Origin: Thalassococcus sp. S3
Lineage (GTDB): Bacteria > Pseudomonadota > Alphaproteobacteria > Rhodobacterales > Rhodobacteraceae
DNA: 64,000 nt
Assembly: GCF_004216475.1 (NCBI RefSeq)
Contig: NZ_CP022303.1
Coordinates: forward strand, 4,523,001-4,587,000
Direction of reading: 5' to 3'
Below the pieces are notes generated by a model, which was not told the DNA's origin, did not search any database, and was given only the letters and a program-made list of their open reading frames with translations. Made by a program: the position numbers and the translations under genes. Below, piece after piece: positions 15,864-25,579 of this stretch (positions within the stretch are counted from its first letter, which is position 1; each line of letters starts with the position of its first letter).

Positions 15864-16661
15864 ATGACGCAAGAAGACAGATCCACTGGCGGCGGTTCGC
15901 CACCGGCGCCTCTCAATCCCATTGAAGAAAGCGCGGTTCTGCAGGCCTTTTGGCGCGCAAATGCCGATTTCGAGGATCCGGTTGCCAGACGTGTCGTGGC
16001 AGAGCTTGTCACGGATGAGATGGCGGAACGGTATCGCGCGGACAACAGCATCTACGCGGCCATGCATCTGGCGTCGGTCAAGGCGGCGGATACTGCGCTT
16101 ACCGCATGGGCCAGGCGCCACGATGCGCCATCTATCGTGTTGCTGGGCGGCGGCTTGGACGGTCGCGCGGAACGGACGCTGCTGCCCAAGAAAAGCAGGA
16201 TCTTCAACATCGACACGCCACCAATCCTTGCGCGATATACGGCGCTGACGGCGGGCGCACCCATACCATCTGTTCCGGTGCCGGCCAGCCTGACCAAGCC
16301 GGACGATCTGCTCGCCGCGCTGGAGGCCGCGGGATGGGAAAGCGCAAAGCCCACCTGCTTCATCGCCGAGGGGGTTCTGGAATTTACCGGCCCCACCCGA
16401 ATGCTCAGCCTGCTGCGCGCGCTGATCACACGCACCGCGCCGGGAAGCATGGTGTTGCTTCAGGCGCTCGACCCCGGGCTTGTCGCCTATGCAGAGCATA
16501 TCGGGGACAAAACCTTCCCTTGGCGCAAGCTCCCGGATGCAGATGCGCTTTTGAAAGAGATCCAGGGGGCAGAGGTGGTTGAGCTTTCGACGGGGGCCCC
16601 AACCTGGGATGGTCCAGCGCGGAGTGTCGCGCTGTCGCATGTTTATCAATTGACCATCTGA
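15864..16661 (+). CDS. SAM-dependent methyltransferase, LCMT/PPM1 family
   Basis: A 265-aa class I methyltransferase of the leucine-carboxyl-methyltransferase type. The SAM loop is IVLLGGGLDGRAER, with FNIDTPPIL as the acidic second strand and CFIAEGVLEFTG as the motif shared by this family. Members typically O-methylate carboxylates or small molecules in polyketide/NRPS clusters. It is convergent with the aminomutase-like gene, 23 bp from stop to stop. A role in capping or esterifying an acidic group of the product is inference. Confidence 0.85.
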   Translation: MTQEDRSTGGGSPPAPLNPIEESAVLQAFWRANADFEDPVARRVVAELVTDEMAERYRADNSIYAAMHLASVKAADTALTAWARRHDAPSIVLLGGGLDGRAERTLLPKKSRIFNIDTPPILARYTALTAGAPIPSVPVPASLTKPDDLLAALEAAGWESAKPTCFIAEGVLEFTGPTRMLSLLRALITRTAPGSMVLLQALDPGLVAYAEHIGDKTFPWRKLPDADALLKEIQGAEVVELSTGAPTWDGPARSVALSHVYQLTI

Positions 16662-16684
16662 CTTCGCCTGAAGACCCGGCAGCA

Positions 16685-18043
16685 TCATCCTGCATCCGCC
16701 GCGCGCGCGAGCCGGGCCAGCTTTGCCTGGTTTGCTTCCAGAACCGAAGCGAAGCGGTCAGCAAAAAAGTCGATGTCACCATCGCCCAGCGCAAGTGTCG
16801 GATACGCCCGGCATAGGGGGCACATCATGATCCCGGCGCTCTGCAACATCTTGGTCAACTGCCCGTCCGCAAGTGTCGCGGCAAGACTGCCATAGCGGCG
16901 GCCCGAGCCACCGACCTCACCGATATGGAACACCTGTGCGGCGCCGAAGCGATTGATGTGCAAAGGAACCGAAAGGGCTTGCGCGATATTCAAAGCAGTC
17001 TCGGCCAATTTCGCGCTTTGCACCTCGATCCGGTCAAAGGCAGCAAAGCTGTCCTTGCTCAGAATGCCAAGCGTCGAGGCGATGGCGCGCAGTCCCAGAC
17101 CGTAGCCGTTATAGGTGCCGCCATGGGCCACACGGCGCTTGGCGTAAAGCTCCATGATCTCGGCACGCCCGGCCAGAACCGAAATAGGGATGCCGTTGGA
17201 GACAGCTTTGCCGGTGACGAACATATCGGGCTCAAGCCCGATCGCCTTTTGCCCGCCACCGGGACCCAGCCGAACGCCGGTTATCACCTCGTCCGCGACC
17301 ACCACGATACCGTGCGCGCGGCAAAGGCGGACCATCTCTGCGATATCCGCGTGATCGGGCCAAAGTCCGCCGCCATTGATACAGACAGGCTCAAGCAGCA
17401 CACAGGCAAGGTCCTCTGCATGCTCTGTCAATATCCGCGACCAGCTGTCGTCCTCGAAAGACACAAGAAGGCATTCCCGCTCCAGCACGCCGTCGGCCCG
17501 GCCTTCGCTTTCAAAAGGTCCGTTTGCCTGTGGATGGGTTTGGCCATCCTCCCCCATCTGCCCCCCAAGCAAGAGATCGCTTGATCCATGATAGTGCCCC
17601 GCAAATCTCATGACCTTCCGGCGGCCGGTATAGGCTCGGGCCAGACGGATCGCATTCGAAACCATTTCGGTTCCCGACAGGCCGAAGCGTAATACAGGCG
17701 CCCAGCCAAACCAGCGATGCAAAGCCTCTGCGGCCTCCAGTTCGACGATGCCATTTACCACATGTGCAGCGGTTGAAAGCTGCCTGGCCAACGCGTCGTT
17801 GAACACCGCATCGCCGTGACCAAGGATCAGACTTCCAAAGGCCGAAGACAGGTCGAGATATTCGTTGCTGTCAAGATCGACCACACGCGCCCCGCTTGCC
17901 CGCGCGATCCGGATCGGGGCCGGTTCGGTCGCGGCGCGAAAATTGCTGTGGACCCCACCGGCCAGCACATTGGCCAAAGCCGCGTTATAGCCATCGCCCT
18001 CGGGCGTGGCATATTGGGGCACGCGGGTGGACGCGTCAGACAT
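16685..18043 (-). CDS. glutamate-1-semialdehyde aminomutase-like class III PLP enzyme
   Basis: A 452-aa fold-type I PLP enzyme close to HemL in layout but longer and diverged. Key features are PGGVHSNFR-like N-terminus (LAGGVHSNFRAATE), GTEMVSNAIRLARAYTGR (cofactor phosphate region), FAGHYHG, ADEVITGVR with Asp251, and the Schiff-base Lys279 in VTGKAVSNG. The ATG overlaps the end of the upstream NRPS gene by 8 bp, so it is translationally coupled to it. In NRPS clusters such enzymes transaminate or shift the amino group of an aldehyde or keto intermediate, sometimes while tethered to a carrier protein. A heme role is unlikely here. Confidence 0.88.
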   Translation of the reverse strand: MSDASTRVPQYATPEGDGYNAALANVLAGGVHSNFRAATEPAPIRIARASGARVVDLDSNEYLDLSSAFGSLILGHGDAVFNDALARQLSTAAHVVNGIVELEAAEALHRWFGWAPVLRFGLSGTEMVSNAIRLARAYTGRRKVMRFAGHYHGSSDLLLGGQMGEDGQTHPQANGPFESEGRADGVLERECLLVSFEDDSWSRILTEHAEDLACVLLEPVCINGGGLWPDHADIAEMVRLCRAHGIVVVADEVITGVRLGPGGGQKAIGLEPDMFVTGKAVSNGIPISVLAGRAEIMELYAKRRVAHGGTYNGYGLGLRAIASTLGILSKDSFAAFDRIEVQSAKLAETALNIAQALSVPLHINRFGAAQVFHIGEVGGSGRRYGSLAATLADGQLTKMLQSAGIMMCPLCRAYPTLALGDGDIDFFADRFASVLEANQAKLARLARAADAG

Positions 18044-21000
18044 GATGCAAAGCCTCGTCCTGAAGATACCGGATCAAATCAGAGGCCAAATCGGGAAACA
18101 GATCCACAACCGCGGGATGCACGCCGATGCGCAGCGTCAGCCTGTCAGCGTATAGAACCGACAGGATCGTGACAGGGCCGGAAAACGTGAAATCCTGAGG
18201 GTCCCAGCCCTCATGCGCGTCCAGGCTGCGAACGGGCCCATCGGCTGTCTCTGGCATCTCGGGTGCTTCGAACAGGCTGAAAAATGCATCCGGCAGAAAG
18301 GCGGTGTAGCTGGCGAAGATGCTGTTCTTTATGCCACGTTTAATCTGCTGGCGGAGCGGAACGAAGGCGAAATTCTGCGCCTCAAGCACCTCGCTCTGAG
18401 TATTTCGGCACGCGTCCTCAAGGCTGCTGCCCTGGTTGATGTCGACAATCGAATGGTTCGCCAGAGGGCCCACGACGTTGAGAAGTCGGGGATCGGTGCG
18501 CGCCGTGATCGAGAACCCGATCCTCAAGGCGGACGTGTCGAGGCAGCGAAACAACGCGCGAGCGGTCAATGTCATCACAGTGGTGAACAGGGTCGCACGG
18601 CACGTGCGCGCCAGCTTTCGCCAATCGGCGGCCTTGATCGGAACCGATCCGACCGTCACAACTTGCGGCTGGGCTTCCTGTGCGGTGACAAGGTTCCGCT
18701 CTGGCCAAGGGGATGATGCCTTGGGCAGGACCCTCCGCATATCCGCCGCCTTGACCATCAAACCACGCTTCGCGATCAAGGCCTCCCAAGCGGCGTAGTC
18801 GATATAGCTCAACTCAGGCGGCGGTGGCAAAACAAGTCTCTCGCCAAGTTCGGCAGCCAGGAGGCGATGAAATTCCCGGCGGATCACATGCAGTGACTGG
18901 CCGTCATGCGACACGTGATCAAGCACAAGCAGCAAGATCGCGGGCTTCGTTTCCTGTCGCAACAAAATGGGCCTTAGCGGTCCATATTGGCCAACGTCGT
19001 TTCGAACGGCCAACTCTGCCTGGCATCGCGCCTCGGCGCTTTGATCAGGCCCGAGGTCGATCACACGGACCTTGGGCATCGGCGCCGTTTGCAGGATCGG
19101 GGGCGTTGCCGGTGACACGTCCTTGAACCCCGTTCGCAGGATGGGATGACGCGACACCAACGCGGCAACGGCCCGGTCGATCATCGCCGGCTCTACTGGC
19201 GCCGAAAGCTCGAAAACCAGGGGAAGCGCTGGCAGGTTCCGGTCCCGTTCGGCCAGTGCTTTCAGGTGCCGGCGCTGGGCGTCGCTTGCCGGAACTGGCC
19301 CTTCGGCCTGTCCAAGGTCCGGCAGATCAAGACCCTCTTCCATCGCCTGGCTGACGCGCAGCTCAACCGCAAAGTCTCTTAGCGAAGCGCTTTGCAGCAG
19401 GACCCGGACCGGAACGTCGCGATCCAGGATACCGGCAAGTCTTCGGCTGATATCGACCGCTGCCAACGAATAGCCCCCAACCGCGTAGAAATTCGCGTCG
19501 AGATCAATCCGGTCCTGGCCCAGAACATCGCAAACCGTGTCCAGCACCAGTTTCTCGACCTCGTTTCCTGATTGATCGCCCTCCGGCGCCATCTCCGCCG
19601 CAAGGGCCTGCAGGCGGGCCACGTCTGTTTTGCCGTGTGCCGTGGCGGGCATCTGGGACAGCAACATCAGATGCGATGGGACCATGTAGGCAGGCAAGCG
19701 GCTCAAAAGGCTCTCGCGGACCGCATTGCGCGTTTTCTGCGCAGAGGCATCTGGATCCTTGGGCACGATTGCCGCATGCAACTCTGCGCCCGCCGCCTTG
19801 CGGAGCGTGAAGACGGCGCAATTGTCGATCTGTCCCGATGCAAGGGCGGCCGTCTCGATCTCGGCCGGTTCTATTCGGTAGGCGCCAACCTTGACCTGAC
19901 GATCGCCGCGCCCGAGGAAAGCCAGCTTTCCATCAGCCTCCAAACGAACCAGATCACCGGTATGATAGGACAATGCGTCTTTGTCCAAGGGATCTGGCCG
20001 GAATGTATTTGTTGGCAATGGTTTGACATAGCCCATCGCGACGCAAGGCCCGCCGATCACCAGCTCGCCCACCACACCCGGTGGGCAGGGCCGGCCCAGC
20101 CGGTCCACAACAGCGACACGTGTACCCGCCACGGGCGTACCGATGGGCAGATTTGGACCTTCATGTTCAAGATGCCCTTGCCAGCCTGTCGTCCAAACCC
20201 CGGCTTCGGTCGGTCCGTATCCACCGAAGAGAGAAAGATGAGGGGCGTGTTCAAGACATCTGCGAAAGTCATCGGCCGAGTTGACATCACCGCCTACGAC
20301 CATTGTGCGCAGCCCGTCCAGCATGTCCGGGCGACCGTGCACCAGGTCATGAAATAGCCGGGGCACCACACTGGCGAAGGTCGCGCCGGAGCGTTTGATC
20401 AGATCGGCCAGATCGTCGGTACTGGATGTCTCTGTTTCGGCGATCACAAGACGGTCGGCAACCAGAAGACCGCTGCACATCTCAAACAGCGAGACATCGA
20501 ATGTGGGCGGGCACGACGACAAGACGATGTCATCGTCGGCGATGCGCCAGACGCCCATATCGCCGAACACCCGGATCAGCCCCCTCTCGGTGCAGCGAAC
20601 ACCCTTGGGCGTCCCGGTCGAGCCCGAGGTGAAAAGAACATAGGCCTCGGCTTCCAGATCATCGGGCGTGGGCGCGGGCGGGTCAGGCTCTGCCGCGAGC
20701 GAACGGCTGTCGCCATCAATCGTCATGAAGAGGGCCGGACAAGGTAACGAGGCCGCCGGGCCGCCTTCGCAGCAGAGGACGGCACTCAGCTGCGCCTCCT
20801 CCGCGATCACGCGCAAACGGTCGGGCGGCGCAGTGCGGTCAAGTGGCACGAAAGAGCAGCCATGCCGCCTGATGGCAAGCTGCGCAAGCGGAAGCGCGGG
20901 ACATTTCGGGGCGAGAATGCCCACGCGACTACCTGCGGCGATGCCGGCCTTTGCAAGCTGTTCATGAAGTCGGTGAACATGTCGCCGGGCGGTGGCAAAG

Positions 21001-22376
21001 GTCATTTCGCGGTCCCGCCAGACAATCGCGACCCGGTCTGGGTCGGCTGTCGCCCGCTCTTCGAACCTGGTCACGAAACCTTGGTCACCCGCAGTCGGTT
21101 CGGGGCCGTTTATCCATGCCTCGGCCCGCGAAAGTGCGTGCGTTTCGCTGATCGGAAGGTCGCGACATGGCGTTGTGGGATCCTCCAGCGCCGCATCGAG
21201 AAGCGTCTCGAAATGAGAGATGACTGCTTTTGCGTCGGCCTCTCCCATGATGCGACGGCCAAAGCACAAAAGCATGCGCCAGCCCTTGGGTTCGTCGTAA
21301 AGAAAGACGTCAACATCCCCGATCGCGCCTGAAATCGGTCGGTCGAAATGGCGGAAATGGCGCCCGCCAGAGACGACATCCGTCTCACCTCCCTGATGCA
21401 CACCAAACGTGAAGAAGCCACCGCGATGGCTGCTTTGCATGACATCGTCTTCCGATGGCTGCGCTGTCATGCGTCGCGTATGCGCGACGTGTTCAGCGAA
21501 TGATCGTGTCTCATCCACATCAAAGGCGATGTGCCGGGCCTGGTAGATTGGCCCGACGACATGTTCCAGCGCCTTGGTCTCGCGGGCTGCGCGAACCGAC
21601 AACAACGGAACAACACCGGTGCGGGTATAGCGCACGACAACGGCCGTCCAGGCCGCGAGCAGTATCAAATGGGGCGTTGCACGCAATTGTTTCGCGGCCC
21701 CCATCAGCCGTGCGCCCAGATCAGGGGCAAGCCTTCGCTCCACCCGGCCTGCCGCCTCTGCCGGACATGTTTCATCGCGCGCAGTCGACGGCCAATGGGT
21801 TTCGATCTCGCCGTCGTTCTGTTCGGATTGATGCGGCACGGGCCGGGTCGCTTGCGCGTAGGTGCGATAGTCCGGCGCCGGCTCCAGCGTGTCGGCACGA
21901 TCACTCAGAAGCGCGATCAATTCGGTCATCAGCACCTTCATCGACCAACCATCCGCGATCGTATGATGAAGGAAAAACAGCAGAACAGTCTCGCCATCCG
22001 GGCTATCGCAACGCCGGACGCGCCAAAGCGGGGCTTTGGCCGTATCAAAGGGCAAAGCGACGATCTGGTCCGAACGCTCGTTCAGCGCCTTCTGGAAAGC
22101 GGCGGTCGTGTCAGACGGTAGTTTCACATGCGCATAGTCGACATCAATCCGCTGGGCGACGTGCCTAAGAAAAACACTGCCTTGAGTTGAGAAATCGCTT
22201 CTCAATAACTCATGACGCTCTGACAGTTTCTGCAGCGCTGCACTTATTTGCGCGTCATCAATGGGCGGCGAAAGGCTCATTTGATGGGCGATGCAATATC
22301 CGGGCTTTGTGCCCTGCGTCGCTTCGTGTAGCAATATGTCGAACTGCTCCGGAGAAACTGCGCTGTCTTTCGACAT
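18036..22376 (-). CDS. nonribosomal peptide synthetase, C-A-T-C
   Basis: A 1446-aa NRPS. The domain order is condensation (about 1-410, active HHTIADG at 137-143), adenylation (about 430-925, core LFTSGSTGTPKGV at 581-593, YHTGDLV, A10 GKTD), carrier (about 935-1010, VGGYS with Ser970) and a second condensation domain (about 1030-1446). The second C domain has DHVSHDG at 1153-1159: the first His of HHxxxDG is replaced, but the catalytic second His is kept. Residues at the ten specificity positions read D-V-F-R-V-G-G-V-W-K, which I cannot match to a known substrate. There is no thioesterase or reductase. The start at MSKDSAV (22376) has an AGGAG 8 nt upstream; the longer ORF lacks one. Its 3' end overlaps the aminomutase gene. 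Confidence 0.93.
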   Translation of the reverse strand: MSKDSAVSPEQFDILLHEATQGTKPGYCIAHQMSLSPPIDDAQISAALQKLSERHELLRSDFSTQGSVFLRHVAQRIDVDYAHVKLPSDTTAAFQKALNERSDQIVALPFDTAKAPLWRVRRCDSPDGETVLLFFLHHTIADGWSMKVLMTELIALLSDRADTLEPAPDYRTYAQATRPVPHQSEQNDGEIETHWPSTARDETCPAEAAGRVERRLAPDLGARLMGAAKQLRATPHLILLAAWTAVVVRYTRTGVVPLLSVRAARETKALEHVVGPIYQARHIAFDVDETRSFAEHVAHTRRMTAQPSEDDVMQSSHRGGFFTFGVHQGGETDVVSGGRHFRHFDRPISGAIGDVDVFLYDEPKGWRMLLCFGRRIMGEADAKAVISHFETLLDAALEDPTTPCRDLPISETHALSRAEAWINGPEPTAGDQGFVTRFEERATADPDRVAIVWRDREMTFATARRHVHRLHEQLAKAGIAAGSRVGILAPKCPALPLAQLAIRRHGCSFVPLDRTAPPDRLRVIAEEAQLSAVLCCEGGPAASLPCPALFMTIDGDSRSLAAEPDPPAPTPDDLEAEAYVLFTSGSTGTPKGVRCTERGLIRVFGDMGVWRIADDDIVLSSCPPTFDVSLFEMCSGLLVADRLVIAETETSSTDDLADLIKRSGATFASVVPRLFHDLVHGRPDMLDGLRTMVVGGDVNSADDFRRCLEHAPHLSLFGGYGPTEAGVWTTGWQGHLEHEGPNLPIGTPVAGTRVAVVDRLGRPCPPGVVGELVIGGPCVAMGYVKPLPTNTFRPDPLDKDALSYHTGDLVRLEADGKLAFLGRGDRQVKVGAYRIEPAEIETAALASGQIDNCAVFTLRKAAGAELHAAIVPKDPDASAQKTRNAVRESLLSRLPAYMVPSHLMLLSQMPATAHGKTDVARLQALAAEMAPEGDQSGNEVEKLVLDTVCDVLGQDRIDLDANFYAVGGYSLAAVDISRRLAGILDRDVPVRVLLQSASLRDFAVELRVSQAMEEGLDLPDLGQAEGPVPASDAQRRHLKALAERDRNLPALPLVFELSAPVEPAMIDRAVAALVSRHPILRTGFKDVSPATPPILQTAPMPKVRVIDLGPDQSAEARCQAELAVRNDVGQYGPLRPILLRQETKPAILLLVLDHVSHDGQSLHVIRREFHRLLAAELGERLVLPPPPELSYIDYAAWEALIAKRGLMVKAADMRRVLPKASSPWPERNLVTAQEAQPQVVTVGSVPIKAADWRKLARTCRATLFTTVMTLTARALFRCLDTSALRIGFSITARTDPRLLNVVGPLANHSIVDINQGSSLEDACRNTQSEVLEAQNFAFVPLRQQIKRGIKNSIFASYTAFLPDAFFSLFEAPEMPETADGPVRSLDAHEGWDPQDFTFSGPVTILSVLYADRLTLRIGVHPAVVDLFPDLASDLIRYLQDEALHHV

Positions 22377-22495
22377 TGGGCAAACTCCTGGAATTTCTGC
22401 GAATAGGTGCGAGTGTTCAGGAAACAAAATCATTATTCAAGTTGATTTGCCCAGAACCGCCTATACGGGCAAAGACCAACCGATAGGAGATGTTG

Positions 22496-24208
22496 ATGAA
22501 GGCAAATCATTACCTTGCCGAGTTTCTGGCCCGCATCGGGGTGAAACATGTCTATCAACTCTCCGGCGGCATGATCGCGCCCCTTCTTGACGCGGTCGGA
22601 GAGCATCCGGCCCTCAGACTGATCGACATCGTGCACGAACAATCGGGCGGCTTCGCTGCAGATACCGAAGCACGCCTGACGAACGTGCCGGGCGTTGCCA
22701 TGGGAACGTCGGGGCCGGGCGCGCTCAACCTCGCAACGGCAATGGCCACAAGCTTCTATGACAGTGTGCCGATGATCTATATCGGCGGTCAGGTTCAAAG
22801 CTATCTTCAGGTGAACGGCAAGGCCACGCGCCAGTCGGGATTGCAGGAATGCCCGTTCGGCGCCGTAGCCGCGCCCATTTGCAAGGCGGTCTTTCAACCC
22901 GGTTCGGGCAAGGATGTGCCGGACATGCTGGGGGAGGCGTACAAAACCGCCATGTCCGGGCGCCCGGGTCCGGTACTCATCGATTTCCCCTTTGATTGCC
23001 AAATCGCAGAAACCGACGCGGAAAGCGTCCGCGACCCGGACCCGATCGCCCCGGACACTCCAAACCCTGAAACCATCGCCGCATGTGCGGACATGCTCCG
23101 CACCGCGGAGCGTCCGATCCTGCTGGCGGGCGGCGGTGTGCGGGCAACAGGGCGTGAGGCCGTACGGTCGCTGTCGCGAGATATGGGCCTGCCGATGGTT
23201 ACAACCATCTCAGCGCTTGATGCCGCCGATCCAACGGCGGACACATCATTGGGCCTGTGCGGCGTCTACGGCACGCGGCGGGGAAATCTGGCCTTGAGCG
23301 AGGCGGATGCGGTGCTGTGTATCGGCTCGCGGCTTGATCATGGCGTCATCGGCGCGGATCCAGCGGGCTTCACCCGGCGAAGGTCCGTTTTTCGGGTAGA
23401 CATCGACGAAGGCGAGGCCGGTGCCCGACACATCAAAGCCGAAGTGGCACATGCTGATGCAGGCGCCTTTGCCGCCGCACTACACGACTCTCTCAGCGAG
23501 GCGCAGTTCGTCTTGCCCGATCCCTGGCGCCAGCGGTTGCGCGCATTGCGCGACGAAGTGTCGGACACGGCAGAGCGGCGACATGGCGACAGCATTGATC
23601 CAAACCGGTTTCTTGCGGCGCTGGGGCAGGCCTCTTCTGCGGCAGGAAGCTATTGCATTGATGCAGGCCAGCATACATGGCACAGCGCGCAATCCCTCCG
23701 GCTTAAACCGGACCAGCGTTACGTCAGCAGTACGGGTCTTTGGGCCATGGGATGCGGCCTGCCCGCCGCGATTGGCGCCGCCTTGATCACCAAACGCCCC
23801 GCGGTGGTGATTGCCGGCGATGCAGCCGTGCAGCTGAACATACAAGAAGCCGCCATCGTCGCGAGAGAGCGCCTGCCGGTCAAAGTCGTGATCCTGGACA
23901 ATAGCGGCCACGGCATGGTGCGGCAGTTCCAGGATGAGTTTCTGGACAGCCGACATCACGGGACAGAGCCACAGCCCCCTGATCTGAATGCGGTTTTCGC
24001 CGCTTATGGCTTTGCTGAACGCACGGTCGCAAACGATCAGGACGTGGCGGATGCGCTGGACTGGCTTTGGGCCACACCAGAAGCGCCAGCCGTTCTCCGG
24101 GTGATGATTTCGGCAAAGGACCATGTAAGCCCCAGCGTTCCCTTCGGTCGGCAGTTGCGGGACATGAAACCCGCAGCCCAGGAGGGCCAGGTCGTCACGC
24201 AGCCCTGA
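22496..24208 (+). CDS. ThDP-dependent enzyme, acetolactate synthase superfamily
   Basis: A 570-aa three-domain ThDP enzyme. Glu48 in VHEQSGG is the cofactor-activating residue, GTSGPGALNLATAMA is the family signature, and AGDAAVQLNIQE near residue 440 is the diphosphate/Mg site. The start at 22496 is preferred over an ATG six bases earlier because TAGGAG is 7-8 nt upstream. It diverges from the NRPS gene across 120 bp and is convergent, with no gap, with the flavoprotein gene (the two stop codons abut). It probably makes an unusual acyloin, aldehyde or 2-oxoacid building block that the aminomutase-like enzyme could aminate. It is different from the ThDP gene at 1410. Confidence 0.88.
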   Translation: MKANHYLAEFLARIGVKHVYQLSGGMIAPLLDAVGEHPALRLIDIVHEQSGGFAADTEARLTNVPGVAMGTSGPGALNLATAMATSFYDSVPMIYIGGQVQSYLQVNGKATRQSGLQECPFGAVAAPICKAVFQPGSGKDVPDMLGEAYKTAMSGRPGPVLIDFPFDCQIAETDAESVRDPDPIAPDTPNPETIAACADMLRTAERPILLAGGGVRATGREAVRSLSRDMGLPMVTTISALDAADPTADTSLGLCGVYGTRRGNLALSEADAVLCIGSRLDHGVIGADPAGFTRRRSVFRVDIDEGEAGARHIKAEVAHADAGAFAAALHDSLSEAQFVLPDPWRQRLRALRDEVSDTAERRHGDSIDPNRFLAALGQASSAAGSYCIDAGQHTWHSAQSLRLKPDQRYVSSTGLWAMGCGLPAAIGAALITKRPAVVIAGDAAVQLNIQEAAIVARERLPVKVVILDNSGHGMVRQFQDEFLDSRHHGTEPQPPDLNAVFAAYGFAERTVANDQDVADALDWLWATPEAPAVLRVMISAKDHVSPSVPFGRQLRDMKPAAQEGQVVTQP

Positions 24209-25534
24209 TCACCCGGCAATAGCACGGGCCGTTCCAATCGCCGTTGCCACGGCCGCAAGCATGGGATTGCGCGCGTTCCGGGAAGGAAACCGCGCAGTAC
24301 CCGCAACCCAGAGATTGCGCATGCCGCGAACTCGGCCCGAAAGATCGGTGACACTTTGCCCTTCAGCCCCGCTTCGCAGGGTTCCGAATGCATGGGACGC
24401 AGCACCAAGCGGCAGTAGTCTTGGAACGCCCATGCCCCGCGCGGTTCCAAGACGATCGCAGGTCTCCTTCAGATGCGTGAGCATGGTCGAAAGCTCTTCT
24501 TCGGAGGCAACGGCTTCCGGCATGTCGATCCGAGCCCCCCAAAGACCGGTCACATCGTCGTCGGTTGTGTCAAAACGAAGCCCGTTGGCGGCACGCGGCT
24601 CTGCGCTCATGTACCAAAAGAGTGCCAGCGTGGCAGCTCCCTGCGCAAACGGCGGCGCAAGGATGAGCGCATGCGCCCCGTCCGGCGCGGTCGGCAGGCA
24701 TGCGGCCCCCATTTTCAAACCACCCTCTGTCATCGCATCATAGAGCCTGCGGCCCTTAGGCGACAGTTCACTCAAACGGGCCGCCGCCAGCGGATGGTCC
24801 GCCAGATATCGACCAACGGGAAATCCCTTCTCGGCACAAAGCCCCGAGGCATGAAGCAATGCCGCGCTGCGGAGTGGATCGGCAGCGATCACAATCTCTG
24901 AGGCACGAAGTTGCCTAATCGCGCCCGTGCTGACATCGACCGTCTCGACAGAGGTGACTTGCCCACCTGAATGTATCAAGCGACGCGCGCGATACGGCCT
25001 GATCTCTGGCATCTCCGCAGCTCGCGAAAAGATGTCGATCGGACCTGCCACCGGACCGTTTGGGCCATGGGGCCGCGCCATGGCCACCGGCGTGATATCG
25101 CCGTTCGGAGCGTCGCCTTCTAACGCCCCCAACCAATTTGCCGCCTGGTCGTAGAACGGATCGAGCGCGGCACGGGCAAAAGCATCCCCCTCGCTATCAA
25201 ACAGATCCAACCGACACAGGACGCCTGTCCACAGAACGGACGCCCCGCCCCGCGAAAGAGGGACATGAAGTGCCGGACGTTTCCCCGCCGTTTCCTCTGA
25301 TGCCGAAGGTACGGGCAAAAGATGCGCGGAGAGGAGCCGATCCAGCAGCGAATTGCCGAACCGCAGGCGAGGATCCGTCGAAAAATGGGTTGGAAAAGGA
25401 GCGGAGTTGACCAGCCCAGAATCGATTAATAAGATCGTTTTACGAGAAAGACTAAGCTCTGTTGCAACCGTAGCGCCAGCCATGCCGGCGCCTATTACCA
25501 GTGTGTCGAACTCCTGTTTTCCATTTGCGTTCAT
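24209..25534 (-). CDS. FAD-dependent oxidoreductase, GMC-like
   Basis: A 441-aa flavoprotein starting MNANGKQEF. The dinucleotide-binding VIGAGMAGATVATELS is at the N-terminus, followed by an E/D-ending strand (ILLIDSG). The C-terminal end has SHAFGTLRSG...VRGMRNLWVAGTARFPSRNARNP, the GMC-oxidoreductase FAD closing motif in which the usual catalytic His region reads GAASHAFG. It probably oxidises an alcohol or amine of the product. It is shorter than most GMC enzymes (over 500 aa). The upstream ATG at 25612 would overlap the divergent oxygenase gene, so the start at 25534 is chosen, although its ribosome site is weak. Confidence 0.8.
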   Translation of the reverse strand: MNANGKQEFDTLVIGAGMAGATVATELSLSRKTILLIDSGLVNSAPFPTHFSTDPRLRFGNSLLDRLLSAHLLPVPSASEETAGKRPALHVPLSRGGASVLWTGVLCRLDLFDSEGDAFARAALDPFYDQAANWLGALEGDAPNGDITPVAMARPHGPNGPVAGPIDIFSRAAEMPEIRPYRARRLIHSGGQVTSVETVDVSTGAIRQLRASEIVIAADPLRSAALLHASGLCAEKGFPVGRYLADHPLAAARLSELSPKGRRLYDAMTEGGLKMGAACLPTAPDGAHALILAPPFAQGAATLALFWYMSAEPRAANGLRFDTTDDDVTGLWGARIDMPEAVASEEELSTMLTHLKETCDRLGTARGMGVPRLLPLGAASHAFGTLRSGAEGQSVTDLSGRVRGMRNLWVAGTARFPSRNARNPMLAAVATAIGTARAIAG

Positions 25535-25579
25535 GAGCTTTGTTCTTTGACGCCTTATTGGGATTGCAAAGAGTATCTG

